Positions 36,055 to 49,030 are shown, counted from the first letter of the stretch. The stretch: DNA of 64,000 nucleotides from Phascolarctos cinereus (GCF_002099425.1 NW_018343953.1:12271001-12335000), one strand, 5' to 3'. Notes: generated by a model not told the origin, from the letters alone. Numbers and translations: made by a program.

Positions 36055-39000
36055 AATCTTGGTTGCATTGGCTTTGTGCACAAACTTTTCAATTTAATGT
36101 AATCAAAGTTATCCATTTTGCTTTTCGTAATGTTCTCTATGTCCTGTTTGGTCATGGATTCTTCTGTTCTCCATAAATTTGATAGGTAATCTATTCCTTG
36201 CTCTCCCAGTTTGCTTACAGGATCAGCCTTTCTCTCTAAATCATGAACCCATTTTGACTTTATTTTGGCATATGGTGTGAGATTTTGACCTATGCCTAGT
36301 TTCTGCCATACTCTTTTCCAGTTTTCCCAGGAGTTTTTGTCAAAGAGTGAGATCTTATCCCAGAAGGTGGGGTCTTTGGGTTTATGAAATAACTGATTAC
36401 TATAATCATTGGCTTCTGTGTCTTGCCTACTCAACCTATTCCACTGATCCACCACTCTGTTTCTTAGCCAGTACCAGGCACTTTGGATGATTGCTGCTTT
36501 ATGATACAATTTAAGATGTGGAATGGCTAGGCCACTTTCCCCTGCATTTCTTTTCCTTAGTTGCCTTGATATACTAGACCTTTCGTTCTTCCAAGTGAAT
36601 CTTGTTATTATTTTTTCTAATTATATCAAATAACTTTGTGGTCATTTGATTGGTATGGCACTGAATAAGTAAATTAGCTTAGGTAGAATTCCCATTTTTA
36701 TTAGATTAGCTTGGCCTACACATGAGCAACTGATATTTTTCCAGTGATTTAGATCTGACTTTATTTGTGTGAAAAGTGTTTTGTAATGGTGTTCAGAGTT
36801 TCTGGGTTTGTTTTGGGAGGTAGACTCCTAAATATTTTCTAATGTCTACAGTAACTTTAAATGGAATTACCCTTTCTATCTCTTGTTGTTGGGCTTTGTT
36901 GGTAATGCCAATGATATCTATGGGATTCTTTTATAGCCTGCAACTTTGCTAAAGTTGTTTATTATTTCAAGTAGTTTTTCACTTGCTTCTCTAGGGTTCT
37001 CTAAGTATATCATCATATCATCTGCAAAGAGTGATAGCTTTGTTTCTTCCTTGCCTATTCTAATACCTTCAATTTCTTTTTCTTCTCTTATTGCTAATGT
37101 TTCCAGTATGACATAGAACAACAGTGGTGATAATGGACATCCTTGTTTCACCCCCAAATCTTATTGGAAATGCTTCTAGCTTGTCTCCATTACATATGAT
37201 GCTTGCTGAAGGTTTTAGGTAGATGCTATTGATTATTTGAAGGAAGACTACATTTACTCCTATGCTCTCTAGTGTTTTTATTAGGAATGGGTGTTGTATT
37301 CTGTCAAAAGCTTTATCTGCATCTATTGAGATGATCATGTGGTTTCTGTTAGTTTTGGTGTTGAAATGATCAATTATGCTGATAGTTTTCCTAATATTGA
37401 ACCAGCCCTGCATTTCTGGTAGAAATCCTACCTGGTCACAGTGTATTACTGTTGTGATAAGAGGCTGTAATCTATTTGCTAATTTGTATTGAAATTTTTT
37501 GCATCTGTATTCATTAGAGAAACTGGTCTATCATTTTCTTTGTCTGTTTTGACTCTTGCCAGTTTAGGTATCAACACCATATTTGTATCATAAAAAAAAA
37601 TTGGTAAGACTCCTTCTCCACCTGTTTTCCCAAGTAGTCTATGTAGTACTGGAATTACTTGTTCTTTAAATGTTTGATAGAATTCCCTTTTAAATCCATC
37701 AATCCCTGGAGACTTTTTCGTAGGGAGTTCATCAATGGCTTGTTCAATTTCTTTTTCTGAGATGGGGTTATGTAAGTATTTTACTTCCTCTTCTGTTAAT
37801 CTGGGCAATTTATATTTTGTAAATATGTATCCATTTTACTGTCAAATTTATTGGCCTGCAGTTTAAAATTGTTTTAATTTCCTCTTCCTTGATGGTGGAT
37901 TCACCTGTTTCATTTGTTCATTCATCCATCAGGCAATTTGGTTTTCTTCTTTATTTTTGTAAATGAAATTAACCAAAGGTTTATCTATTTTACTGGTTTT
38001 TTCATAAAACTCTTAGTTTCATAAAACTCAGCTCTTAGTTTTATGTATAATTCAATAGTTTTCTTAATTTCAATTTTATTGATTTTTCCTTTGGTTTTCA
38101 ATATTTCTAATTTGGTGTTAAATTGAGGATTTTTAATTGCTTCTTTTTGTAGTTTTTTTAGTTGTATGCCCAATTCATTGATCTGCTCTTTTTCTATTTT
38201 ATTTATGTAAGCATTTAGAGATATAAAACTTCCCTTAAGGACTGCTTTTGCTGCATCTCATAAGTTTTCGTATGTTGTCTCATTACTGTCATTTTCTTGA
38301 ATGAATTTATTGATTGTTTCTATGATTTGTTGTTTGACCCAATCATTTTTTAGGATTAGATTATTTAGTTTCCAGTTATTTTTTAGTCTATCTTTCCATG
38401 GCCCTTTATTACATATAATTTTTATTCCATCATGATCTGAAAAGGATGCATTTAATATTCTGCCTTTCTGCATTGGTTGGTTTATGCCCAGTACATGGTT
38501 GATTTTTGTGTATGTGCCATGTACTGCCAAGAAAAAAGCATATTCCTTTCTATGCCCATTCAAGTTTCTCCAGAGATCTATCATACCTACCTTTTCAAAT
38601 ATTCTCTTCACCTCCTTAACTTCTTTCTTGTTTATTTTGTGGTTAGATTTATCTAGTACAGAGTGGGGAGGTTGAGGTCCCTCACTAGTATAGTTTTGCT
38701 GTCTATTTCTTCTTATAACTCCCTGAACTTCTCCTCTAAGAATGTGGATGCTATACCATTTGGTGCATATATGTTTAGTAATGATATGACTTTATTGTCT
38801 GTGGTAGCTTTTAGCAGGATGTAGTTTATTCCTTAATTCTTTTGATAAGACCTATTTTTATTTTTGCTTTCTCTGACATCAGGATTGCTACACTGCTTTT
38901 TTCCCCTTCAGCTGAAGCATAATATATTCTGCTCCAGCCTTTTACCTTTGCCCTGTGTGTGGCACTCTTTTTTAAATGTCTTTCCTGTAAACAACAGACT

Positions 39001-39107
39001 GTAGGATGATGGTTTTGAATCCCTTCTGTTATCCGCTTCTGATTTATGGGAGATTTCATCCCATTCACATTCACAGTTATGATCACTATCTTTGTCTTTC
39101 TCTCCAT
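36055..39107 (-). pseudogene. L1 ORF2 (endonuclease and reverse transcriptase), 3'-truncated
   Basis: The reading starts near 39,107 with TVNVNGMKSPINQKRI and CCLQERHL, the N-terminus and catalytic region of the apurinic-type endonuclease. Reverse-transcriptase blocks follow: [15 protein letters not shown] (about 37,700), [14 protein letters not shown] (about 37,320), [13 protein letters not shown] (about 37,150) and the active-site FADDMMIY (about 37,020). Further on is the C-terminal AWYWLRNRVVDQWNR (about 36,470). The frame is broken at several points, so it cannot act on its own. ORF2p nicks the target and copies L1 RNA. Confidence 0.9.
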
Positions 39108-39719
39108 CCTTCCCCTCCCTCCCGTTGATGCTTTTCTTTCTCCTTTTCTCTCCTCACTAGTGTTTTGCTTTGGACCACTGCCTCCCTCAGTCCCTCCTCC
39201 ATTCTATTAGCCCCTTCCCTTTTCTTCCCTTTTCCTCTTAGTACTTTTTCCCTCCCTTCTATACCCCCTCCCTTTTCATTGCCCTTTTCCCTCCTACTGC
39301 CTATAGGGCAAGTTAGATTTCTATACCTAACTGATTATGTTATTCCCTTCTTGAGCCAAATCTGTGGAGAGTAAGGTTCAAACAGTTCTTATATCCCTCC
39401 CTTCTTTCCCTCTGCTGTAACAGGTTTTTGTGTCTTACAATGTAATTTACCTTGTCTGCCTCCTTTCCTTTTTTCTCCATACATTTTCTTAGATCAGATT
39501 AATCCACTTACTTGGATTCATTTAACCCACTTGATTAGATCTTTTATTTTATCATTACATCAAAGTCAACTTATATCTGCCCCCTTTATATATATCTCTT
39601 TGACATGGTAGAATAACGATACACTTCTCAAGAGGTACAAGTGTCATCTGCCCTGGTAGGGATGTCAACAGTTTGCCCTTATTTACAAAATATTGTATCT
39701 TTCTGTCCCATTTACATTT

Positions 39720-40134
39720 TTATGTCCCTCTTGAGTCTTGCATTTGAAGATCAGATTTTCTGTTGAGCTTTTGTCTTTTAATGAGGAAGGTTTGGATGTG
39801 CTGTATTTCCATGAATAGCCATCTCCTTCCCTGAAAGATCATGCTCATTTTCACAGGGTAGTTGATCCTTGGTTGGTAATCCCAGCTCCTTTGCCTCATG
39901 GAATATCATGTTCCACGCCCTGTGGTCTTTTCATGTAGAAGCTGCAAGTAATCCTGACTGCTGTGGTTCCATGATATTTCAATTGTTTCTTTCTGGCTGC
40001 TTGCAGTATTTTCTCTCTGACCTGGTAATTGCAGAATTTGGCTGCTATATTCCTTGGCGTTTTCAATTTGAGATCTCTTTCAGGAGGTGATCAAGCTATG
40101 GCTATTTTGCCCTCTGGTTCTAGGACCACAGGGC
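39720..40134 (-). pseudogene. L1 ORF1, C-terminal part
   Basis: The minus-strand sequence parallels the ORF1 C-terminal domain at 58,773-59,111 (phrases complementary to 'ctgcttgcagtattttctc', 'ccttggcgttttcaatt' and 'gtcttttcatgtagaagctg'). It ends in a stop at 39,720-39,722. It is cut at its N-terminal side by the element's edge. Confidence 0.7.
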
Positions 40135-40562
40135 AGTCCAAGTGGTCTGGAGAGTATTCCAATGCCAATATCACATCTGTTTCTCAGGTCAGTAAACTTC
40201 TCCACATGCTCTCCTCCATGTGTCTCATTCCATTTACAGATATCCTGATACTAATATATATTCTTCATATACAGTAGTATTTGTTCTCTCCCTCCATCTT
40301 TATCTGTCATATTTCTTTTAAAGAAGATATACCCTTACAAAGGTAGCTACTTTGCCCTCTTGGGTCTAATCTTACCAAGTCTCAAATATCCCTATGGGGT
40401 CAAATTTGCTTCTTCATATTGCACTCTCTAGTTCATCTTGATTGTTACCCATATTTTGTTCATTTGTGTCCAGATATCTGAAACCATGAGCTTTATTTGT
40501 GGCTCGTGTCTTGGATGATTTCCTATAAAATCCTAAATGTCTTGTTATTCTTTTTATACCAG

Positions 40563-40775
40563 CCATGTAGAGCATCCTATGAAGACAGCTGGGATGCTCT
40601 GCAGCTTGTCTGCAGCCCCGGTGACCCTCGGGAATTCCTCGCAAATTTTGTGCAGCTGGGAGAAGGGTCAACGGCAATAGCCGACCAAGGCACAGTCACG
40701 GACACAGAAAAAAGAGTGGCCATCAAAAGAATGGACATAACGCGACAACAGAAGCCTCAGCTACTTTTGAATGAG
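40563..40775 (+). pseudogene. PAK5-like kinase exon A (glycine loop and catalytic lysine)
   Basis: 213 bases, 71 codons, open. It starts after TTTTTATACCAG, a usable acceptor, at the same point as PAK5 (PSRVSHEQF versus PCRASYEDS). It reads DALQLVCSPGDPREFLANF, then VQLGEGSTAIADQG, KRVAIKRMDITRQQ and LLLNE. The GxGxxG loop keeps its first two glycines but has Ala for the third. The ATP-anchoring Lys (VAIK) and the helix-C Glu (NE) are present. The donor after GAG reads ATAAAT instead of GTAAxx, so normal splicing to exon B would fail and translation would stop seven codons on. It is closest to PAK5 among group II PAKs. Confidence 0.9.
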
Positions 40776-41804
40776 ATAAATCATGTGCCCTGAGCACTTT
40801 TCTATTGCTTGATGAAAGGGGGATTGGCCCTGGAAGATGTTTTTCAAGTGATTGGTCTAGTTGGTAAGAGCCCTGTGATCATTCCGATGTTCAGGTTGAC
40901 TGATTTTAGAAGCTATGTTCAATGAAGCCAGAAAAGGGGAGGAGAAGATCAATATTCTTAGTCTTCTTTTGGCACCAATGTCTGGGGAACACAAAAAAAT
41001 CATGCACATTCTCTAATTAAACCTCATAGTATCTGATGGTGGAGTCTCAGGGAAGGAGTTGAGAGAACAAGTGTATTAGGAGTGGAAGCACAGGATTGGG
41101 TCGCTCAGGACATGGGTCACCAGGTCATAGATTCTGATCTAGAAGAGGCCTCAGAGCATCTAATCCAGCCCCCTTGTTTTAAAGGGGAGGAAACTGAAGC
41201 CCAGAGAAGTTTAGGGCTTTCTCCCAGATCACAAGGGTAGTAAATTAGTAGGGTCAGGATTCAAACTAAGATTGCCTGATTCCAAATACAGCTATCTATC
41301 CACTACACCAAATGCCCGCTTTGCTTCTAATACCTGAGTGACTGTGAGTTATTTACTTTTTCCTTTCTGGGTCTCCATTTTCTTATCAAACAGAATCAAG
41401 GGGCCAGACTAGATATGCTCTAAAGTTTCTTCCATCTCTAAATCTTATAATTCTATGAAAGAATACTCTTCTTTATCACTAAGAAAACAGATTCCTTAGC
41501 AGTCAAATCACTTGTCCACTCTAATGGGAAATTGATGATGTTGAGCGCTGGGTATTTGAGCAGTTTCTGGAAGGTAGTTCTTTGACAGATACACTCCTGC
41601 TAAGTCAACTTGTTTACTGTTTAGAGGTCATTCAAAGACCCTGGTTAGTTAACTTATCTTTTTCCCATCAGATACAGTGTCTTGACAATTGATATGTTCA
41701 CATTAAGTCATGTTTACCAATGCCCTATCTAGAGACATGTTATTATCAGTGAAAGTATTAGCTGAAGTCCTAATGGCAATAATGACATTTCTAAAATCTA
41801 CATT

Positions 41805-41918
41805 ACCCAACTCCCAGAAGGGAGTGACCTCTTTACCCTCATTTTTTCTCTCAAAAATTTTACCCAACTCCCAGAAGGGAGTGACCTCTTTACCCTCATT
41901 TTTTCTCTCAAAAATTTC
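41805..41918. repeat. exact 57-bp tandem duplication
   Basis: The 57-base unit starting ACCCAACTCCCAGAAGGGAG at 41,805 is repeated from 41,862 without a difference. Copy 1 of the large duplication has only one unit (near 16,295), so this arose after the large duplication and recently. 57 is a multiple of three, but no gene is supported here. Confidence 0.95.
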
Positions 41919-42716
41919 TTACACATTAATGGATCAAGAACCAGAAGCTGTAAAATTATGGACAGCCATGAAGCTAAATACGTAACTTTCCACTTTAAAA
42001 GAAATCGATGGAAACTGATTTGATTCTTTAAGAATGCTTTCCATGTAGCATTGCCACCTACAGTTTCTCTGAGGAAGGATCAGGTGCACCACTTGCCTGA
42101 TGTGTTGCTCAACTGAATTGCTATTTTTATAAGTACCCATATATACTTTTATAAATAGTACGATAAGTGTGGTGGTCTGACTTTGTCTTATGAACCATCC
42201 CAAGATATTTGCTGGATCACATCTTCTTCTGCCTTTAATCCAATGGCCCCAAATCCCATGGTCCTTTCAAACTGATGAAACACTTGTCCAGCTATTATAA
42301 GGATTTTTTTTCAAAAGGAAATTCCTTCCTATTGAGTTTATTGTGTTAATTGATTAGGGTGAGGAGAATAGAATCCCACTCTTACACACTTGTAAGTTTT
42401 AAAAGTCTAATAGTGAGAAGAACTGTCTCCAGAGGAAAAAAATAGAATTTTAACTTCTCATGCAAACAAGCATGTGAAGAATTTGTGATTTTCTTAGTAT
42501 GTGACTCCAGGACTCCCATTTATGACTTAGTGGATAAGTCCTAGAGAATCTCTTGATACATGCAGAGGTTTTTCACTTGCCCAAGGGGACTCAGCTAGTA
42601 GATATGAGAGGCAGGCTGTTAACCCAGGTCTTCCTGGCCCTGGATCCACAACCAGATTTGTCATTCCAGACCCTCTCTTTACTAACTGTCAGGTCATTTC
42701 CTTTTCTTTTGTATAG

Positions 42717-42849
<133 letters not shown>

Positions 42850-43129
42850 GCAAGTTTATTTAGTAACTAGAGATCCCTGGGAGACTCTTTTTTTCATACA
42901 CTTGACTTTCCCTCACAGGTGGTAACCCAGTGACACATGTGATCATTAGATCAACCCTGTTAAGATCTCCATTTAAGTCTAAGAAATTCATAGGTAGGCA
43001 ATGCATCTTTCCATCACAGAACACTCCCCATACAGTAGACAGGGAATAAGCCAACATTCAAATATCTATTGAATTGAAGTTCACATGCCCTTCCACATGA
43101 GAAATGCTCCGTGATAAACAGTGTAAGAC

Positions 43130-43470
43130 TGAATCATGTTCTTTACTTTTTAATCAATCAGTCCACATATATTCATTTATTACATGCTTTCTCTGTGCTA
43201 TGAACTTCACTAAGTGGCTGGGATATCAAGAGAGACAAAAACAGTCCCTGCCCTCCAGGAGATATCACTTCAATCAGGGAAACAACACAGAAATAAATAG
43301 CTCTGTGAAAGATATATACAGAGTAGCTGGTAGATACTTGGAGCAGAAGGCTCTAGAAGCTTGGCGACCAAGAGTAGCTTCTTCTCTAAAGTAGTATTTG
43401 GGCCACCTTCTTTCAAGAAGCCAGCAGAACTAGGAGGCAGAAGTCAGAAAGGAGAAGTATTCCAAGCATG
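43130..43470 (+). repeat. mammalian interspersed repeat (same family as 4079)
   Basis: Contains 'cagtccctgccctccaggag', 'gatatatacagagtagctgg' and 'aggagaagtattccaagcatg'. From 43,480 to 45,230 I see no gene or named repeat. Confidence 0.5.
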
Positions 43471-45180
43471 TAGGAAGTACATTAATACTGCATGCTACAG
43501 GAAATTGAAGAGAGGGGCAAGACAAGAGATATTTTCAAATTTGTTTCAAATGAAATATAGCAGTTATAAGACCAACCATAGAATATCATTTTGTTACATA
43601 TAAGAAGACAGAAATATACATCTGCTTTGTTTGAAAACAGTCTTGAAAGAGAAAGTAGTACCTTCCATCCAGTTGCTTCTGCCTCTTGCCTCCCTACAAG
43701 TTCCATAAATGAAGGTAGAGGCAGGAGAGTAAGCCTCAGTGAGGAGAAGGTAGGGAAGCTTTGTGAAAGTACAATTATGTTGGTAGATGACTGATGAAGC
43801 ACAAAAGGATGGACTGGCCCCATGTTGTTCCCCAGAAGTTTTTCCAGTTGGTAGCTTCCAGCCACAAAATGGAGGCCACTGAAGGGGGCTGGGGAGGGAA
43901 TGAAGATCTCCACCAATTCTCTCTGCAGCTTCAGCTGGTAGGATATTTTCTCCATGGGAGCCCTAGCACAGGACTAGGTACATACAGGCAAATCTCCTCC
44001 TTCCTGAGGCAATGCACTCTGCAGGTTCCTGAGAACACAGAAACCTGCAAATCCTAGACTTTACCAGATTCTAAAGATGATAGTCCGAAGGGAAATTTGT
44101 TCATGTGGCAACATGTGAGGAAAGGCTCTCCAAATTTCTTTCGAAATGAAACTTCTTGCTTCCTTAAAAAGTTTTCAATTTTGAGGATGAAATCAGGGGA
44201 AGGATCCTAATTGGCTGCTCAGCTCTCTCTTCCTCCTCCTGATAGAACAGAGTGGACCTATCTTTTGGTCTTCTCCTGATTTTTCTTTTAGCAGGTACAG
44301 AGAAGTGGGACTGGGGCACCAGGATTGAAGAGGAAGCAGTTGAGAAACTGTCAGGCTGTGTCTGGAATATACCAAATCTTAAACTATAACTAAGCAAATT
44401 TGGGAAGTTTCTACCTTTAGAATTTTGATCAATGATGATAAATTGTTTGGTTAGATGAAATAAATTTCATTCTCATTCCTCTGAATTAAATCTTGATTAG
44501 CATACAAAGCTTTCTAGAAATCAATAATAATAATACTGTCAACTTCAGCTTGCTCTGTATAGTTCAAATTCATTGAGTTAGAGATCAGTCTCAGAACGTT
44601 TTAGCAGATGAAGCCTGAATTTGAGAGGGATGATTTCTCAAAGGGTGAGGAACAATGTAATGTAGCCAGTTATTATTATAGACCCCTGCAGACTTTGATG
44701 GTCTGCTTGGAACAAAATACAATCCCTTAAGTTGGAGAAAAATGCAATAGAAGGAAGATAAGGATACTTTCTATTCTAATCATTTAAGACACATTTCGCT
44801 GATGTCAACATAAATGAATTCCAAAATAAAAAGTGGCTTTTCCTTCTGGGTAATTACCATAACTAGGGAAAGAAATTATAGCTTTGTGTGCCTTTGTTAG
44901 ATGTCAACACTGGCAATTAGACATTGCTAGGTCAGACAAAGTCACCAACATGTTCACAAGAAAGTAATGGAGATGGAGACTTTGGTCCATTCTGCTTCCG
45001 TTCCCCCTTCCTTTGCCTTGCCTTCCCTTCCTTTCCCTAACTCCTCTTTATATCATTTGCTTTGTCCAAGAAGAATCTCTAGTATCTTTTGAATGAACCT
45101 AATTAAGTGCCTATACAATCTTATATAGAAAGGAACATGGTCTAAAGAAGCTCTCAACCTGTCCATTTGATTTTACTTGA

Positions 45181-45369
<189 letters not shown>

Positions 45370-45429
45370 TAGGATTTTCCTTGTGATTGGTAAAAGCACA
45401 GAATAAAATCTGATCATCAGCTGTAGACA

Positions 45430-46282
45430 TCAGCCTCGAGGACAGGTTTCCTGGAGATACTGGTTCCTCTAGACTATGAACTTCTCAACTTGGTGTCTCT
45501 GCTGCCTCCCCTTGGCACATGCATTATGAAGAAGGACATCATGGGCTATGGTCACAATAATGAAAATGTCATCCAATCCATCACACCTTAAGCTTGAGCC
45601 AAAATTTCAATTGCATTTCTTTGCTTGAACAGTGACTACAGAAACTCAGGGAGTGTAGAAACTTCATTTTCCCCTTACTGCTTTAACTCTAAAGAAAATT
45701 AGCTGTCCTCCACACTTATGAATTAAAATATCTCTTGTGCTTCTATTCCAAATTTAATTGAAGGTATCACCTATTTGAACCATTATCTGGTTGGGCTCTC
45801 CAACGTATTGAAACTCAGCTATTGTTGGCATTTCCATAGAGGCTACCTGCTTGGACAAGTAGTCAAGGCAGCCATTTCATACATTCCTTCAATGCATCAG
45901 CTGCTTTACACTTTAGAAGATTACTATAGAGAAGTGAAGGAAGAAAAGCTGAACCCTGAAAGGAAATTTGGATTAGCAGAATGAATGTAAAATGAAATCT
46001 AACCAAGATGGCCTACTTGACCCATCTCCCTGCCATTGAGGGCCATGACACCAATGATAAATGGAAAAAAATATCTCCTAGACATTTTTTCCCCAAAGGT
46101 AGCACAGTCATAATTGTCCAGGTATCTTGGCATTAGATCAGCCTTCTTTCAGAAATGATTCAGAGTCGAGGTAAAATCTAGAGACCTAAGAACACTGTGT
46201 TCATTGAATGGCCTTCGGATGCCCTTCCAGCCATGTCTTGCTTAGTCAAAAAGGGAAAAAATAAAAAATAAAAAAAAAGATT
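45430..46282 (+). pseudogene. possible processed pseudogene, source gene not recognised
   Basis: Lies in the intron between exons C and D. It ends in an A-rich tract (about 46,249-46,280, mostly A) that looks like a decayed poly-A tail. Upstream is an open frame (45,775-45,984) whose end, LYTLEDYYREVKEEKLNPER then KFGLAE, has the composition of a real protein C-terminus, followed by about 260 bases that could be a 3' UTR. I do not recognise the protein, and no target duplication was found. It could be chance. Confidence 0.3.
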
Positions 46283-46439
46283 TATCTGAAGTAATTTTTT
46301 TTTTGCATTTTTACACCATTTGAAAAAATTTTTTTCAAAATTCCCAGCTGTTTATATAAAGTTACTGAAAAAAAAAATTCTTAACATTCAATATGTTTTA
46401 TTGATGCCACGTTTTATACTTTTCAAAACCCTGTGAAAT

Positions 46440-46995
46440 AGATGGAGTGGGCCCAGCTTTTCTTATCCCCATTTCATATAAAAGGAAAGTTAGTGATATG
46501 GCCAACTCCAGTTTTCTGACATGTTACTTCCCTAACTATGTTCTCTGCCATCCATTAACCCTGGCCTCCTTGCTGTTCCTGCCACAAGACACTCCATGTT
46601 TGGACTCTGGGTATTTTTGCTGGCTGGAATTCTTCCCCTGCTCATCTCTACCTCCTGGCTTCCTTGGCTTCTTTGAATTGCCAGCTAAAACTCCACCTAC
46701 TATAAGAGGTCTTTCCCAATCCTTCTTAATGCCACTGCCTTCCCTGTTATTTTCTCCAACTTATTATACATATATGTACATATATGTATATAGAGAGATA
46801 GATAAAAATTTGTTATCATTTGTGCATATGTACGTATATATGTATCTTTTTTGTACATAATTGTCTCCACCAGGAGACTGTGAGCTACTGAAGAGAACAG
46901 ACTTTTGTCTTTCTTTGTATCCCTATCTGTGTGCATAGTCACTGTCTCACAATAGCTGCTTTAATGCTTATTGACTGTATAGCTACTTTTCCATA
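46440..46995 (+). repeat. L2 3' region
   Basis: Contains 'ctggaattcttcccctgctc', 'taaaactccacctactataag', 'gaggtctttcccaatccttc', 'ccaggagactgtgagctactg' and 'ttgtatccctatctgtgtg', the usual L2 3' order. A TATA-rich stretch lies at 46,765-46,850. Confidence 0.65.
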
Positions 46996-47549
46996 TAATA
47001 AGATGATAGATTATAGCTCCAAAGAAAAATATGAAAGTAAAGAAATAAAATAGAGTGATTGGGACTACTATGGTTTCATTTAAGCTGTTCACATAATAAG
47101 TGCCATTGTCTCAGTTTTACCAAAGACTTTCTAGTTCAGTAGACTTCTAAGGTACCTGGGGACTGAATATCTTTTCATTTTTTTAAAATTTCTTTTTTTA
47201 TCCCTTGAAAAATATGAAATTCAAAGTTAATCATTCAAAAACTTGGAAATCCAACTAAACATGCTTTGATCTAGCATTTTTTCCATGAGGATGTCAAGAT
47301 AATTTGTCAAAAGTTTTACTAAAATGGAGGCCAACTGAGTTCCTCTAATCTACAGTCTACTAAGCCAGAATATCAGGATTAAAAATGACTTTAATCTCTC
47401 ATGACTGTGAGTATAAGCTGATCAACATGAAGCCATGTTGACCATGTGAGATCATTGCTTTCTTTTCTACATACCTATTTTCCATATTGACCTTACTCTA
47501 AGAAATCCTAAAGTCCAGGACAGCTATCTTCAGTGACCATACCAGGAAG

Positions 47550-47900
47550 GGTTTTAGAATCACAGAATCTCAAATTCGAAAGACATCTCCCATACCATCT
47601 AGTCCAATGCATACACAAATAAGAGACCATGTAACAACTGACTATCCCCACTCATTCATGAAGAGCTGTAGTGACAGGAGGACAGAGAATAAATCTCATT
47701 AGAATCATCGAAGAGGTAGGAGAAACTCAAAAGATACTCTAGCCCAGCCCAGTCCTTCTTCCCCTCTTTATACACCCTGTCCATTTTAAATATTACAAAG
47801 CAGATTCCTAGAGTTAAGAAACTTGCCAAAATGATACAGTACTGAAAAACAGTTGGGACCTCTTACACCTAGATGATTCCTCACCATTCCTACTCCTTTG
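47550..47900 (+). repeat. MIR-type fragments
   Basis: 'taccatctagtccaatgcat', 'agattcctagagttaagaaac' and 'ttgccaaaatgatacagtac' are MIR/MIR3-like phrases, strongly decayed. Confidence 0.4.
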
Positions 47901-47999
47901 GCCAAAAAAAGCTGGTTTTATGCCCCAACTAGACATCTCATTTTCAGAGCACTCTTTTCTTGTATTCTGGTAGAGAAGAAATCACTGCATTTGTAGCCA

Positions 48000-48175
48000 T
48001 GTAGCTGAAGTTCCAATCCTAGCTGTTTACTTACTCGTTTTGCAACCTTAGGTAACTCATTTCTATCATCATACCTCAGTTTGCTCATCCATAAAACACT
48101 CGACTTGTCCTAGATGATCTCCAAGGTGGCTTCTGGCTCCAAATCTTACTATACCACTGCATTGCAACTTCTTTC
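48000..48175 (+). repeat. MIR-type SINE
   Basis: Contains 'tgcaaccttaggtaactcat', 'cctcagtttgctcatccat' and 'gatgatctccaaggtggctt'. Confidence 0.6.
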
Positions 48176-48269
48176 CCTCTTCTCTAACACCTGACTTATT
48201 TATGGCTCTGCTCTGAGAAATCCAGAACAAACACACCAGTTACTTATTGGGGAAGAAGCCATCATGGTT

Positions 48270-48400
48270 TGATTAATCAACAAGCATCTATTGAGTGCCT
48301 ACTATGTGTCAAGCACAGTGCTGGCCACAGGAGATGGAGACAAAAATTTAATATGTTCTGTTTTCAAGAAGCTCACATTTCATCAGTGGAAGGAATGCAA
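48270..48400 (+). repeat. mammalian interspersed repeat (same family as 4079)
   Basis: Contains 'caacaagcatctattgagtg', 'cctactatgtgtcaagcac' and 'caagaagctcacatttcatc'. Confidence 0.55.
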
Positions 48401-48584
48401 GGTATGATCTGAAGTACTCAGTTCAATGAGTTCTTTAGCCATCCACTACCTAGGTGACAAAAACATCAACCATAACAACAGAGTTTATATAGCACTTGGT
48501 TTGCAAAGCACTTTTTATGTGTTAACTCATATGATGCCCTTCAATAACCCTGTGAGGTAGATGCCATTGTGTTTCATGGTTTTC

Positions 48585-49030
48585 AGTATTCTTGAACTTT
48601 CCCTGCTATATAGTCTGCAATCCCCCATACGTACTCTGGCCTCTTTTCTTTTTCTTTCATAAAACGGTCCATCTCTTCCTGACTCTGGCTGTTCTCATTG
48701 GTGGTCCTCTAAGCTTAGAATGCTCCCTTCCTTATCTGCAGCTCCTGGCTTCCTTGACCTCCTTCAAGTTTCAACTCAAGGCCTACCTTCTACAAGAAGC
48801 CTTTCCTAATCCTCCTTACTCTTTTTGAGTGCCCTTCTTCTGAGACTTCCCCCAAGTGAAGCCTGTAGAGATCCTGTTTGGACATAATTGTTTGCAGGTC
48901 CTCTCCCCAATTAGACTATGAGCTCCTTGAGACCAGGAACTATGTTTTGCCTTTCTGTATGTCTCCAGAGCTTATCCTAGTGCTTGACATATGCTTAACC
49001 AATGAGTGTTGACTTGACTGATAAGGAAAC
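48585..49030 (+). repeat. L2 3' region
   Basis: Contains 'gaatgctcccttccttatctg', 'ttctacaagaagcctttcc', 'actatgagctccttgagacc' and 'atgtctccagagcttatcc'. A MIR tail follows to about 49,135. Confidence 0.7.

Larger units (their letters stand above)
36055..40134 (-). mobile_element. LINE-1 body lacking both ends
   Basis: About 4.1 kb on the minus strand. Order from the right: ORF1 C-terminal part (40,134-39,720), inter-ORF spacer (39,719-39,108), ORF2 (39,107-36,055). The ORF1 start and 5' UTR, the end of ORF2, the 3' UTR and the poly-A are all missing, and no target duplication was seen. Against copy 1, about 295 bp of flanking sequence is absent. This fits an L1 whose ends were lost by a later deletion or a recombination joint, not a fresh insertion. 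Confidence 0.8.
33974..40562. repeat. segmental duplication, copy 2, left block (with L1 inside)
   Basis: 33,974-36,052 and 40,135-40,562 match 2,851-6,238 of copy 1, and lead straight into kinase exon A. The two parts are separated by an L1 body. Near the right junction both copies read GTCCAAGTGG. It is intron sequence of the PAK5-like locus. Confidence 0.8.

Noticed and set aside
43482-43955. 157-codon minus-strand frame
   Set aside because: No recognisable domain, and it overlaps an interspersed repeat. It lies in an intron on the opposite strand with no promoter or splice evidence.
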